A stretch of 26,366 nucleotides of DNA from Polaromonas sp. (GCA_025362825.1 JANYFF010000579.1:1-26366), one strand, 5' to 3'. Numbered from the stretch's first letter, positions 6,296-16,353 are shown. Notes: generated by a model from the sequence alone, not told the origin. A program made the numbers and translations.

Positions 6296-9121
6296 TCAGA
6301 CCGGCGGCGGTGCTTCAAAAACGCTGGCCCACAGGCTCTGGATGGCCACCCGTTCGGCGGCCAGCGCTGGCGGCACAACATGTGTGGGCTCTTCATTGAG
6401 GCGTGCGTGGTGCTGCACACGCCGCAGTTCGCGGTAGGCGCTGGCCGCCTGTTGGCCGACACCCACCGGCAGCAAACCGGCGCTCTCCGCGAGCTGCAGC
6501 AGCGCAATGTTGCCAATGTTGGCTGCCAGTTCCGGATGCCGGGCAGACGCCGACAGCACCAGAAACTGCACTGCAAATTCGGCATCCACCATGCCGCCGG
6601 GGCTGTGCTTCACGTCAAATTTGCCGGCCTTGATCGGGTGCGCGGCGCGGACCTTGTCGCGCATGGCGACGATTTCCCGGCGCAGCAGCGCGCTGTCGCG
6701 CGGGGCCATGATGACGCTCTGGCGGACAGCATCGAAACGCTGCTGGATGGATTCGCTGCCCTGCATGATGGTCAGGTCGGGTGTCACGCAACGCGCCCGC
6801 GTCATGGCCTGGTGTTCCCAGGTCCACGCGGTGTTGCTGCCGCGTTGCAGCTGGTAGCGTGCGTAGGCTTCAAAGCTGGTGACCAGCAGGCCGGAGTTGC
6901 CGTTGGGACGCAAGGCGGTATCGATTTCAAACAGGTCGCCTTCGCCGGTCTTGACGGTGAGCCACTTTATCAGTTGCCGCACCAATGCCGCATAGACTTC
7001 TGGCGCCTGCTCATGCGCGTCCTCATAAACAAACACGATGTCGAGGTCGCTGCCGTAGCCAAGCTCCTTGCCGCCGAGCTTGCCATAGGCGATGATGGCG
7101 AACTGCGGCACTTCAATGTGCTTGTTTCGCAGGCGCTGCCAGCACCAGCCGGTGGTAACAGTGAGCACCGCCTCGGCCAGCGCGGTCAGGTCATCGGCCA
7201 CCTGCTCGACCGTCAGCACACCTTCAACGTCGCGCGCCAGCGTCCGAAAAACCTCTGCATGGTGGGCGCGGCGCAAAAGGTTCAGGCAGGTCTCCTCATC
7301 GTCTTCGCCGGTACGTTTGAGGGAGGCCAGGCGCAGCTTCAGCTCTTCGGTGAAGGTGGCGGCATCAAAGCGTTCGTGCAGCAGTTCGTCGCTGGCCAGC
7401 TCGTCAATCACACCGGGATGCTGCAGCAGGTAGCGGGCCGGCCATTTGGCAGCGCCCAGCAATCGCAACAGGCGGACATGCACCGCCGGGCGCTCCAGCA
7501 GCAGCGCGAGATAGCTTTCGCGCCTGAGCAGCGGCTCTATCCAGTCGATGACGCGCAAGGCGGCTTCTTCGGTCACGGTGCCCTCGATCAGCCACTGGGC
7601 TGTACGTTGCACCAGCTGCGTGAGCCGCGCGCGCGACTCGTCGCGCAGGGCCAGCACCTTGGGATGGTGGCGCCACAAGGTCAGACGGGCGCGAAACTGT
7701 GCCGGCCATTGGGCAGAAAGTTGCTCCAGCAGGTCGTCAAGCAGGGGCGGTGGTTTTGCGCCTGCTCCAGCTGCGCCCGGCTTGCCGCATCCCCTGCACT
7801 CGGGTTTGCCCCCTAGCAGCTTGTCAAACTCCTGCGCCACCAGTTCGCGGTGGGCGTCGAGATCGCCCAGAAACTGGCAGCAATCGCTGTAGCCCAGGGT
7901 GCGCGCTATCCACAGCAGATCGTCGTCGCGGGTCGGCAGCACGTGGGTCTGCTGATCGTCCAGATATTGGATGCGATGCTCGACGCGGCGTAAAAAATCA
8001 TAGGCCAGTGCCAGCGCATCGGCGGTTTCCTGGAGCATCAGGCCGGCGTGCGCCAGCCGCTTGAGTGCGTCCAGTGTAGGACGCGTGCGAAGCTCAGGGA
8101 ACTGCCCACCGCGAACCACCTGCAGCAGTTGCACGGTGAATTCGATTTCACGGATACCGCCGCGCGACATCTTCACATCGTTGGCGCGTTCGGGATGTCC
8201 GGCGCATCGTTTCGCGGCATGTTCGCGGATTTGGCGGTGCAGCGTACGCAGGGCATCAAAAACGCTGTAGTCCAGATAGCGCCGGAACACAAAGGGCAGG
8301 ACAGAGCCACGCAGCGACACGGAAGCTTCGCTCTTGATGCACTCCCGCGGCGCGACCACGCGGCTCTTGAGCCACGCAAAGCGTTCCCATTCACGGCCCT
8401 GCGCCTGGAAGTAGTCTTCCAGAGCGTTAAATGAGACGGCAGCCGGGCCGGAGTTGCCATTGGGCCGCAGCGCGAGGTCGACGCGGAAGACAAAGCCGTG
8501 TTCCGTGGTTTCTCCGATCAGCCCAAAAATGGCCTTGACCTGCAGGCCAAAGTATTCGTGGTTTGAAATCCTGCCGCGTCCATCGGCGCGCCCCGCCGTT
8601 TCGCCATCGTGGTCGTAAACATAAATCAGGTCGATATCGCTGGAGACATTGAGCTCGCGGGCGCCCAGCTTGCCCATGCCGACCACCAGCAGGCAGGGCC
8701 GTTCGGCGCCATCTGACGGTTTGTCACCGCATTGCGGCGCGCCGTAAGTAGCGTCCAAGGTGCGCCGGGTTTCAAGCGTGGCCACGTCGAGCGCCAGTTC
8801 GGCCAGATCGGTCATCGCACGTGTGACCACAGCGAGTGGCGCCTGGCTGGCGAGGTCGGCGTCGCAATCAAGCACGACAAGCCTTTCCATCACCAGCTGG
8901 CGCAGCACCCTGAGCGCTGCGCCTGTCGCCAGGCCCTGCGCGAGCAGGGTCTGCAGGGTGACTTCCATGCCGGCACGTACCGGCGCGCCTGGCGGCAGGC
9001 ACTCCATCTGCCCGGCATAACGCCGCCTGATGCGCTGCACAAAACGCGAATAGCCAGAAGCTTCCCGCGAGGGCGGGACACCGGAGTCGGCGACTGCGTC
9101 AATGCTGGGGTTTGCGGGCAT
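6296..9121 (-). CDS. glnE: Bifunctional glutamine synthetase adenylyltransferase / adenylyl-removase
   Basis: GlnE attaches AMP to, and removes it from, glutamine synthetase, tuning ammonium assimilation in response to PII proteins and glutamine. The protein has about 941 residues (E. coli has 946) and shows both nucleotidyltransferase domains. The N-terminal deadenylylase site is GMGKLGARELNVSSDIDLIY, with Asp at about 162 and 164. The C-terminal adenylyltransferase site is AYGKLGGKELGYGSDLDIVF, with Asp at about 692 and 694. LRPNGNSG occurs in both halves, and SRGGIREIEF and SPGGMVDAEF are the matching downstream motifs. I chose ATG 9121 over the GTG one codon upstream; a GAAG element lies about 8 bases before it. 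Between the two halves (residues about 437-462) is an unusual Gly/Ala/Pro-rich linker containing PECRGCGKPG. The gene is divergent from the YhdP-type gene, with a 73-base gap. Confidence 0.96.
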   Translation of the reverse strand: MPANPSIDAVADSGVPPSREASGYSRFVQRIRRRYAGQMECLPPGAPVRAGMEVTLQTLLAQGLATGAALRVLRQLVMERLVVLDCDADLASQAPLAVVTRAMTDLAELALDVATLETRRTLDATYGAPQCGDKPSDGAERPCLLVVGMGKLGARELNVSSDIDLIYVYDHDGETAGRADGRGRISNHEYFGLQVKAIFGLIGETTEHGFVFRVDLALRPNGNSGPAAVSFNALEDYFQAQGREWERFAWLKSRVVAPRECIKSEASVSLRGSVLPFVFRRYLDYSVFDALRTLHRQIREHAAKRCAGHPERANDVKMSRGGIREIEFTVQLLQVVRGGQFPELRTRPTLDALKRLAHAGLMLQETADALALAYDFLRRVEHRIQYLDDQQTHVLPTRDDDLLWIARTLGYSDCCQFLGDLDAHRELVAQEFDKLLGGKPECRGCGKPGAAGAGAKPPPLLDDLLEQLSAQWPAQFRARLTLWRHHPKVLALRDESRARLTQLVQRTAQWLIEGTVTEEAALRVIDWIEPLLRRESYLALLLERPAVHVRLLRLLGAAKWPARYLLQHPGVIDELASDELLHERFDAATFTEELKLRLASLKRTGEDDEETCLNLLRRAHHAEVFRTLARDVEGVLTVEQVADDLTALAEAVLTVTTGWCWQRLRNKHIEVPQFAIIAYGKLGGKELGYGSDLDIVFVYEDAHEQAPEVYAALVRQLIKWLTVKTGEGDLFEIDTALRPNGNSGLLVTSFEAYARYQLQRGSNTAWTWEHQAMTRARCVTPDLTIMQGSESIQQRFDAVRQSVIMAPRDSALLRREIVAMRDKVRAAHPIKAGKFDVKHSPGGMVDAEFAVQFLVLSASARHPELAANIGNIALLQLAESAGLLPVGVGQQAASAYRELRRVQHHARLNEEPTHVVPPALAAERVAIQSLWASVFEAPPPV

Positions 9122-9194
9122 CACATCACTTCACAAAACTTCACGGTGGTTCATCCCGCAGGCTGTGGCGCTGAAGGTCATAATTCTCTTGCCG
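9122..9194. promoter_or_regulatory. Divergent intergenic region between glnE and yhdP-type gene
   Basis: These 73 bases separate two divergent starts and may hold both promoters, although either could extend into the opposite coding sequence. It contains two close direct TTCAC repeats (near 9130 and 9140) and a CATAAT hexamer at 9179-9184 close to the yhdP-type start. I found no well-matched -35 at proper spacing, so the exact promoters are not resolved. Confidence 0.35.
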
Positions 9195-12100
9195 ATGACT
9201 CATACGACTCTCCAACTGCCAACACCGCACACACTGCCTTCGCGGCGGATGCGGGTGATGGCTTTCGTGGCCCGCCTCCTGCTTTGGCTGACGCTAGTGA
9301 TCTGGCTGCTGTTTGGCGCAAGCTGGGGCATCCTTCACGGCTGGATTGTGCCGCGAATCGGTGAGTTTCGCCCACGCCTCGAACAGGAAGCCAGCAAAGC
9401 GCTGGGGGTACCTGTGCGCATAGGGCAAATCACGGCACAGTCACAAGGGCTCATCCCCTCATTCGAACTACGCGATGTGGTGCTGCTCGACCAGCAGGGA
9501 CGCGAAGCCCTGCGCCTGCCGCGCCTGCTGGCGGCGCTGTCACCAACCTCTGCGTGGGCACTGGGGTTCGAGCAGCTTTTCATAGACCAGCCGGTGCTGG
9601 ATATCCGGCGGGCGAGCGACGGGAAGATTTACGTCGGTGGCCTGGACATGTCGCAAAACCATGGCGACGGCAATGCCACGGCAAACTGGATTTTTTCGCA
9701 GGCCGAGTTGTCGATCAAGGGCGGCACAGTGCGTTGGACCGACGAGCTGCTGCACGCGCCGCCCCTGGCGCTGAGTCAGGTGGATGCGGTGCTGCGCAAC
9801 AGCCGTCGCCGTCACTTGATGCGCCTGGATGCGACGCCGCCGGTCGACTGGGGCGAGCGGTTCAGCCTGCGCGGCATTTTCCGGCAGCCGCTGCTGTCCG
9901 GCGAAGCTGGTCAGTGGCGCGAGTGGTCGGGCCAGGTGTATGCCGAGTCTGGCCGTGTTGATGTCTCCCAAGCGCGGCAGTACCTCAGTCTCGACAGGCT
10001 TGGCGCCGACATCAGGTCAGGGAAAGGCAGCGTTCGTGCGTGGGCCGACGTTAACAAGGGCCAAGTCAGCAGTGCGACCTTTGATGTCGCCCTTACCCAA
10101 GTGGAAGTGCAGCTCGGCCGGTCGCTGGAACCACTCGCGCTGGAGTCGGTTGCCGGACGATTTGGCGGCCGGAAGACGGACAACAGTTTTGAATTCAGCA
10201 CCGAAGGTCTGCATTTCGACACCCGGGAGGGTTTGCGCTGGCCGGGCGGTAACCTGGCCATGACCCATACCGCAGCGGATGTCCGCATGCCTGAGCAAAA
10301 CCAGTTAACGGCTGACAAACTGGATCTTGCCGCTCTGGCTCAAATTGCCGATCGTCTGCCCCTCGGTACATCCATCCGCACTCTGATCGCGTCCTATGCG
10401 CCCCGAGGCCTGATCGAGAAGATCGAGGCCCGATGGCAGGGGCCCGCGTCTGCGCCGCAGACCTATTCTGCAAAAGGCAGCGTGACCGGGCTGGCACTGG
10501 CGTCGTTACCGGTTGCCGCTCCAGTACGTGCGGCGTTGTCGGGGCATGAGGCGTCGGTCGGCTCGCACAATCACCCCGGCAGGCCCGGTGTGACTGGCGC
10601 CGCAGTGGACTTTGACGTGACACATGCCGGCGGCAAGGCGTCGGTCAGAATGGCCCACGGTAGCCTTGATTTGCCGGGTGTGTTTGAAGACCCGCATATC
10701 CCGTTCGAGCAGCTGTCGATGGATGCCCAGTGGAAGCAAGCCGACGGGAAAACCGACCTGCAATTGCGCAACATGAGGTTTTCCAACCGCGATGCCGAAG
10801 GGATGGCGCAGGTCAGTTGGCAATCCGGCGACCCTGCTGCGGCCAGACACGTAGCAGGGACAAAGGGTCCCGATGGTTCTTTGGGAACACTCGACCTGCA
10901 GGGTAGCCTGAGCCGGGGTGACGGCGCCAAGGTGCACCGCTACCTTCCGCTGGTGCTGCCCGAACGGGTACGGTATTACGTGCGCGATGCCGTTACACAA
11001 GGCGAGGTCAGCGACGTGAAGTTCAAGGTCAAGGGGCCAGTCAATGAGATACCGTTTTCCAACCCCGAGCACGGTGAATTCAAAATATCGGCCAAGGTAA
11101 AAAACGGTGTTTTTGCCTATGTTCCCAAAACCATACAACCCCGTGACGCCATGCCCTGGCCAGTGCTTAATGATGTCAAAGGCGAGTTGGTTTTCAACCG
11201 GGCTGCCCTTGAGATCAACGGCGCTACGGCGCGCGTGGTGGGCCTGCCGGGGCTGCAGCTCGTGAAGTCGGATGCGCGCATTCCGGATCTGCTGCATGGC
11301 GCCACGTTGGACCTCACGGCCAGCGTGAAAGGGCCTTTGACCGACGCACTGGGCTTTGTCAACATGTCGCCTGTCGGCGGCATGACGGGTGGCGCGCTGG
11401 GCAAGGCTGTGGCTACGGGTAACGGCGACTATGCGGTGCACCTGAACCTGCCGCTTTTTGCGCTCGACAGGACGCAGGTGCAGGGCACGGTGACACTTCC
11501 TGGCAACGACGTGCAGTTCACGCCCGCCACACCGATGCTGGCGCGGCTGAAGGGCGTGGTTAATTTCAGCGAAACAGGCTTCAGTGTTGCCGGCGCGCAG
11601 GCGCGCCTGATGGGTGGCGACATCCGGTTTGACGGCGGCATGCGCACCCCGCTCCGCCCTGCGATGCCGGGTGCAGACCTGGAGCCTGCGGTGGCGTTCA
11701 AGGCCCAGGGCACTATCACGGCCGAAGGTATCCGGCAAGCCAAAGACCTTGGCATTGCGTCGCGCCTGGCCCAGAACGCCAGCGGAGGCGCTGCCTATAC
11801 GGCCACCCTTGCCTTCCGGCGTGGCGTGGCCGAGGTGGTGGTGGCCAGCAACCTGCAGGGTATGGCGCTGAGCCTGCCGGCTCCGCTCAACAAGAGTGCA
11901 GAGACCGCGCTGCCCATGCGCTTTGAAAACACCTTGATGCGCGATTCGTTGGCGCCTGGTCAGAAACTGCAGGACCAGTTGAGCCTGACACTGGGGCGAA
12001 TAGTTTCAGTGGTTTATGTGAGGGATATTAGCGGCGCAGATCCGAGGGTGCTTCGCGGCGCCATTGGTGCAGGGTTGGAATCCGGCGAATCTGCTCCGCT

Positions 12101-13424
12101 GCCGGACGCTGGTGTTTCGGCCAACATCAACATTGCGCGGATAGATATCGACGCCTGGGAAAAGGCGTTAGCGGGTACGGTCGCACCGGCCCCGCCGGGA
12201 GCTGAGTCTGCTGTCGCGGGCACAATTTTCCCGGGTGCAGCGCAGGCTTACCTCCCCAACAAGATAGCGGTCCGTGCAAAGGAATTGCTGATTGAGGGCC
12301 ACAAGCTGAACAATCTGGTGGTGGGTGGCTCGCGCGAGGGCCTTAACTGGCGTGCCAACATCGATGCGACCGAGCTGAATGGCTATGTCGAGTTTCGCCA
12401 ACCCGGCGGGGGTTTGAGTGGCACAGGCGAAGGGCGCGTGTACGCGCGTTTGTCGCGGCTCAGCCTGGCATCTTCCACGGCCAGCGATGTTGAAAACATT
12501 CTCGATGAGCAGCCTGCAAACATCCCGGCCCTGGATATCGTGGTGGACGACCTCGAATTGCGCGGCAAGAAACTTGGGCGGGTTGAAATCGATGCCGTCA
12601 ACCTTGGCGCATCCGGTACCCAGCGCGCTGGAGGTGCTGGAGGCGCTCGCGAATGGCGCCTGAATAAGTTCAACATCACCGTGCCGGAGGCCGTGTTGAC
12701 CGCCTCCGGCAACTGGGTGGCCGTCAATGCACTGGCACCTGTGGGTGCTGGCGCTGCGGCTGCGCGTGCCGCTCGCGGTGTTGCCGAGCGCCGGCGCACC
12801 GTGATGAATTTCAAGCTCGACATTCTTGATTCCGGCGAACTCCTCAGGCGCTTTGGCATGAAGGATGTGATCCGACGCGGCAAGGGAAAAATGGAGGGTC
12901 AGGTTGCCTGGGTCGGCTCGCCGCTTAGCCCCGACTATCCGAGCATGGGCGGACAGTTCAACATCAACATTGAGTCGGGCCAGTTCTTGAAGGCTGACCC
13001 GGGCATTGCCAAGCTGCTTGGCGTGCTGAGCCTGCAATCCCTGCCGCGGCGCCTGACGCTGGATTTTCGCGACGTTTTTTCAGAAGGGTTTGCCTTTGAT
13101 TTTGTGCGTGGCGACGTCAATATCAACCAGGGTGTTGCTGCCACCAACAACCTGCAGATGAAGGGTGTCAATGCGGCGGTCCTGATGGATGGCAGCGCAG
13201 ACATCGCCAAAGAGACCCAGGACATCAAGGTCGTGGTCGTGCCTGAAATCAATGCCGGGACGGCTTCCCTCATTGCAACGGTTATCAATCCGGCGGTGGG
13301 ACTGGGCACTTTTCTGGCACAGTATTTTCTGCGCCGTCCGCTGATCCAGGCCACCACGCAGGAGTTTCATATCGACGGTAGCTGGACCGATCCCCGAATT
13401 GCCAAAGTTGAGCACAAGCCATGA
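9195..13424 (+). CDS. yhdP: YhdP-family (AsmA-like/DUF3971) giant envelope protein
   Basis: With the ATG at 9195 this is a 1409-residue protein: one N-terminal membrane helix (about 21-45, VMAFVARLLLWLTLVIWLLFG), then a long periplasmic beta-rich body, as in the AsmA-like repeating beta-groove proteins. The C-terminus matches the AsmA-like C-terminal domain of YhdP: PGIAKLLGVLSLQSLPRRLTLDFRD, then VFSEGFAFDFVRGDVNINQGVA, then a TQDIKVVVVPEINAG stretch and a LAQYFLRRPL end. YhdP, with TamB and YdbH, is implicated in E. coli in moving phospholipids between the inner and outer membranes. E. coli YhdP is about 1266 residues; longer forms are common in betaproteobacteria as far as I know. Upstream in-frame starts (from 9102) would overlap glnE and add no signal-like sequence, so I prefer 9195, though ATG 9249 is also possible. 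It overlaps the next gene by 4 bases. Confidence 0.9.
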   Translation: MTHTTLQLPTPHTLPSRRMRVMAFVARLLLWLTLVIWLLFGASWGILHGWIVPRIGEFRPRLEQEASKALGVPVRIGQITAQSQGLIPSFELRDVVLLDQQGREALRLPRLLAALSPTSAWALGFEQLFIDQPVLDIRRASDGKIYVGGLDMSQNHGDGNATANWIFSQAELSIKGGTVRWTDELLHAPPLALSQVDAVLRNSRRRHLMRLDATPPVDWGERFSLRGIFRQPLLSGEAGQWREWSGQVYAESGRVDVSQARQYLSLDRLGADIRSGKGSVRAWADVNKGQVSSATFDVALTQVEVQLGRSLEPLALESVAGRFGGRKTDNSFEFSTEGLHFDTREGLRWPGGNLAMTHTAADVRMPEQNQLTADKLDLAALAQIADRLPLGTSIRTLIASYAPRGLIEKIEARWQGPASAPQTYSAKGSVTGLALASLPVAAPVRAALSGHEASVGSHNHPGRPGVTGAAVDFDVTHAGGKASVRMAHGSLDLPGVFEDPHIPFEQLSMDAQWKQADGKTDLQLRNMRFSNRDAEGMAQVSWQSGDPAAARHVAGTKGPDGSLGTLDLQGSLSRGDGAKVHRYLPLVLPERVRYYVRDAVTQGEVSDVKFKVKGPVNEIPFSNPEHGEFKISAKVKNGVFAYVPKTIQPRDAMPWPVLNDVKGELVFNRAALEINGATARVVGLPGLQLVKSDARIPDLLHGATLDLTASVKGPLTDALGFVNMSPVGGMTGGALGKAVATGNGDYAVHLNLPLFALDRTQVQGTVTLPGNDVQFTPATPMLARLKGVVNFSETGFSVAGAQARLMGGDIRFDGGMRTPLRPAMPGADLEPAVAFKAQGTITAEGIRQAKDLGIASRLAQNASGGAAYTATLAFRRGVAEVVVASNLQGMALSLPAPLNKSAETALPMRFENTLMRDSLAPGQKLQDQLSLTLGRIVSVVYVRDISGADPRVLRGAIGAGLESGESAPLPDAGVSANINIARIDIDAWEKALAGTVAPAPPGAESAVAGTIFPGAAQAYLPNKIAVRAKELLIEGHKLNNLVVGGSREGLNWRANIDATELNGYVEFRQPGGGLSGTGEGRVYARLSRLSLASSTASDVENILDEQPANIPALDIVVDDLELRGKKLGRVEIDAVNLGASGTQRAGGAGGAREWRLNKFNITVPEAVLTASGNWVAVNALAPVGAGAAAARAARGVAERRRTVMNFKLDILDSGELLRRFGMKDVIRRGKGKMEGQVAWVGSPLSPDYPSMGGQFNINIESGQFLKADPGIAKLLGVLSLQSLPRRLTLDFRDVFSEGFAFDFVRGDVNINQGVAATNNLQMKGVNAAVLMDGSADIAKETQDIKVVVVPEINAGTASLIATVINPAVGLGTFLAQYFLRRPLIQATTQEFHIDGSWTDPRIAKVEHKP

Positions 13425-14239
13425 AAGTAGCTGCCATCCAGATGGTGTCGTCGTCCAGCGTTGCTGCCAACTGTAGGGCGGCGCGGCGCCTGCTTGCGCA
13501 GGCTGCGGCACAGGGCGCCGAGGTGGCGGTTTTACCCGAGTATTTCTGCCTGATGGGCTTTGAGGATACCGACAAGCTGCAAGTGGCCGAGCAACCCGGA
13601 CAGGGCTTTCTGCAGGATTTCCTGGCGCAGTGCGCGCGCGAGTTCCGCCTGTGGATCGCCGGCGGCACCCTGCCGCTTGAGACCGGGCAGCCAGGCGAGG
13701 AAGGTACGCGGGTCTACAACAGTACCCTGGTGTATGACCCGACCGGTCAGCGCGTGGCGCGCTACGACAAGATGCACCTTTTCAGGTTTGCTGATGGTCA
13801 GCGTACCTTTGATGAAACGCGGGTACTCAGGCCGGGCATTGAACCTGTGACGTTTGATCTGCCGTCGGCGGATGGCAGCACCTACCGGGTAGGCCTGAGC
13901 ATTTGCTATGACCTGCGGTTTCCCGAGCTGTACCGGCTGCTCAAGGCCGATCTGCTGCTGGTGCCGAGCGCATTTACCTTTGTCACCGGGCAAGCCCACT
14001 GGGAAGTCCTGTTGCGTGCCCGGGCGATCGAAAACCTGGCTTACGTGCTGGCTGCTGCGCAGGGCGGCCTGCACGAAAACGGGCGCCGTACCTGGGGCCA
14101 CAGCATGGTGGTGGACTCCTGGGGCCGCATCATGGCAGAACAGGACGAAGGCGAAGGCGTGGTGATGGCCGAGCTGGCAAAGTCAACTCTCGATGTCGAG
14201 CGGCTGCGCTTGCCGGCGTTGAGCCACGGTGTGTTGTGA
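13421..14239 (+). CDS. Carbon-nitrogen hydrolase, Nit-type (nitrilase superfamily) amidase
   Basis: This 272-residue cytoplasmic enzyme has the complete Glu-Lys-Cys catalytic triad of the nitrilase superfamily: Glu40 in AVLPEYF, Lys117 in RYDKMHLF, and Cys162 in LSICYDLRFPELYR. The RFPELYR and TGQAHWEVLLRARAIEN stretches are typical of the Nit1/Nit2 group, which includes deaminated-glutathione amidase and omega-amidase and repairs or recycles side products of transamination. I cannot decide the exact substrate from sequence. Its ATG overlaps the stop of the YhdP-type gene (ATGA). Its TGA overlaps the GTG start of the histidine kinase. Translation is therefore probably coupled along the four-gene unit. 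YhdP-type and Nit-type genes are often neighbours in betaproteobacteria. Confidence 0.93.
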   Translation: MKVAAIQMVSSSSVAANCRAARRLLAQAAAQGAEVAVLPEYFCLMGFEDTDKLQVAEQPGQGFLQDFLAQCAREFRLWIAGGTLPLETGQPGEEGTRVYNSTLVYDPTGQRVARYDKMHLFRFADGQRTFDETRVLRPGIEPVTFDLPSADGSTYRVGLSICYDLRFPELYRLLKADLLLVPSAFTFVTGQAHWEVLLRARAIENLAYVLAAAQGGLHENGRRTWGHSMVVDSWGRIMAEQDEGEGVVMAELAKSTLDVERLRLPALSHGVL

Positions 14240-16353
14240 AAGTTTTCCCGCTGATGCTCAAGGGCATGGGCAGCCTCAGGTGGGCCAGCCGCCAGATCGG
14301 TGCGCGCAGGTCTGTGCTGTGGGTGTTGCTGCTGGCTCTGGTGATGGGCTTGCTCGGTACGCTGGTGTGGCTGGCTGGCCGCTATGAAGCCAGCCAGGTG
14401 CAGAGCCGGCTTGAGCGCGATGCGCTTGAAACCGTCACCGACATACGTACCGGGCTGACGCGCAACATCCAGAGTTTCCAGGCCTTGCAATCAAGCGAGC
14501 GCTCGCCGGAGTCCTGGAGGGTGCAGGCTTCGGAGTTACTGCGCCAAAGCCGCGAGCTCATGCGACTCGAGTGGCGCAATGAGTCGCTGAAGGTGATGGC
14601 CTTTGCCGATACGCCTTACCGCAGCCCGGTCTTCGAGCGACTGGGCCGTGCCAGCGCCCAGGCCGATGTCAGTCTGGCCTGCACTACGGCACGCCGCCTC
14701 AGCGGTGCGGCTTACTCCATCAGCTATTTCATGCCGCAGTCAGACGGTCTCGGTTTTGAAATGCTGGATATGTGCATGCCCATCATGGTGGCGGGCCGGC
14801 TGGTCGGCTACACCGTTGCCACCTACTCGCTGCAGGACGTGCTTGGCGAAATGGTCGGCAAGCAACTGGCGCGGGGCCAGAGTCTGGCCTTCACTGAAGC
14901 TGATGGCACCCGACTGGCCTTGCATGGCACGGCCACGCGCGGTAACCGCATCTATGTCTCGCAGCAGCTACTGGACCTGCCGGGCAACACGCTGGTGCTC
15001 CGTCTCGAAAGCCGGCAAGGAACGCCGAATTTTTTCCCGAATGTGTTAACGGCGCTGGTTACGGCGATGTCGCTTGCGCTGATGGCCGTGCTGTTTTTGC
15101 TGGCGCGCGACATGCGCAGGCGGCTGAAGGTTGAGCACGACCTCGGCGAAGCGCTGGCTTTTCGCAAGGCCATGGAAGACTCGGTATTGACAGGTTTGCG
15201 CGCACGTGACCTCTCCGGCCGCATCACCTACGTCAATCCTGCCTTCTGCCAGATGGTCGGCATTCAGGCCAGGGACTTGCTGAACCAGAGTTTTCCTTCG
15301 CCTTATTGGCCGCCGGAACTCGCCGATACCTACCTGCAGCGACAGACCCTAAGGCTGGCCGGCAACAACCTGCCCAGGGAAGGTCATGAGTCGGTTTTCA
15401 TGCGGCCCGATGGCACGCGCTTTCCGGTACTCATCATGGAAGCGCCGCTGATCAACGCCGTCGGCAAGCACACCGGCTGGATGAGCGCTATCCTTGATGT
15501 CAGCGAGCAGCGCCGCACCGAAGAGCTGTCACGCGCCAGCCAGGACCGCCTCCAGGCGACGGCACGGCTTGCCATGATTGGTGAAATGGCCTCGCTGATG
15601 AGCCATGAGCTGAACCAGCCGCTGGCGGCGATTTCAAGCTATGCCACCGGCTCGCTGAATCTTTTGAGCTATCAGTCGGCTGCCGGCAAGGAGAATGTTG
15701 CCGCCAGCGTGGGCGAGGACCTGACCAGCGACCTGCAACTGGTTATGGGTCGGATTGCCGAGCAGGCTGAACGCGCCGGCAAGGTTATCAAAAGCGTACA
15801 TGACTTTGTGCGCCGCCGCGACCAGGCGCGCGAAGCCGTCCAGCCGCGCGCATTGCTGGATGCTGTGATGCCGCTGGTCAGCCTGCAGGCGCGCAAGCTT
15901 TCGGTGACAGTGCTGATTGAAGTTGACCCGACCTGCGCGCCAGTGTTGTGTGACCGCACCATGGTCGAGCAGGTGCTGCTGAACCTGTCGCGCAACGGCA
16001 TGCAGGCCATGCATGCGGCGGGCGGCGTTGCAGCTTCGCGGGTGTTGACGCTGCGCGTCAGGCCAGCCGCCTCCAATGCGCGCAGTAGCTGGGTCGAGTT
16101 TGCCGTGATCGACCAGGGCGAAGGAATCTCCCCTGAGGTGGCGGAGCAGCTGTTCACACCATTTTTCACGACGAAAGTTGAAGGTATGGGCCTGGGTCTG
16201 AGCCTGTGCCGTACGGTCATCGAGCAACATGGTGGTTTTCTCGGGTTTGAAGCCGCCCTGCCACGCGGTACCATTTTCAGTTTTACTCTGCCTGTCGCCG
16301 TGACAGCCGGCAAATCTTCATCTGCAGAAAGCCAACATGGAACCGATCCATAA
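14236..16353 (+). CDS. PAS-domain membrane sensor histidine kinase
   Basis: The protein of up to 705 residues has a first membrane helix at about 28-48 and a periplasmic sensor region at about 50-265. A second helix follows at about 268-290, then a short coiled linker and a PAS domain at about 310-425 (GRITYVNPAFCQMVGI; FPVLIMEAPL; GWMSAILDVSEQR). The kinase core has the H-box EMASLMSHELNQPLAAISSYA with phosphoacceptor His457. The ATP-binding boxes are NLSRNGMQAM (583-592), DQGEG (626-630), TPFFTTK (641-647) and MGLGLSLC (651-658). This arrangement resembles FixL/DctB-type kinases. The GTG at 14236 overlaps the stop of the preceding amidase gene, and ATG codons at 14254 and 14266 are alternatives. 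The response regulator follows with a 17-base overlap, making a clear cognate pair. The periplasmic ligand is not recognisable. Confidence 0.92.
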   Translation: MKVFPLMLKGMGSLRWASRQIGARRSVLWVLLLALVMGLLGTLVWLAGRYEASQVQSRLERDALETVTDIRTGLTRNIQSFQALQSSERSPESWRVQASELLRQSRELMRLEWRNESLKVMAFADTPYRSPVFERLGRASAQADVSLACTTARRLSGAAYSISYFMPQSDGLGFEMLDMCMPIMVAGRLVGYTVATYSLQDVLGEMVGKQLARGQSLAFTEADGTRLALHGTATRGNRIYVSQQLLDLPGNTLVLRLESRQGTPNFFPNVLTALVTAMSLALMAVLFLLARDMRRRLKVEHDLGEALAFRKAMEDSVLTGLRARDLSGRITYVNPAFCQMVGIQARDLLNQSFPSPYWPPELADTYLQRQTLRLAGNNLPREGHESVFMRPDGTRFPVLIMEAPLINAVGKHTGWMSAILDVSEQRRTEELSRASQDRLQATARLAMIGEMASLMSHELNQPLAAISSYATGSLNLLSYQSAAGKENVAASVGEDLTSDLQLVMGRIAEQAERAGKVIKSVHDFVRRRDQAREAVQPRALLDAVMPLVSLQARKLSVTVLIEVDPTCAPVLCDRTMVEQVLLNLSRNGMQAMHAAGGVAASRVLTLRVRPAASNARSSWVEFAVIDQGEGISPEVAEQLFTPFFTTKVEGMGLGLSLCRTVIEQHGGFLGFEAALPRGTIFSFTLPVAVTAGKSSSAESQHGTDP

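Noticed and set aside
6293..7816. A 507-codon open frame antisense to glnE
   Set aside because: Composition is typical of a shadow frame (Gln/His/Gly/Arg-rich), and glnE on the other strand is unambiguous.
10506..11738. A 410-codon open frame antisense to the yhdP-type gene
   Set aside because: Shadow of a real gene; no motif, signal or ribosome site supports it.
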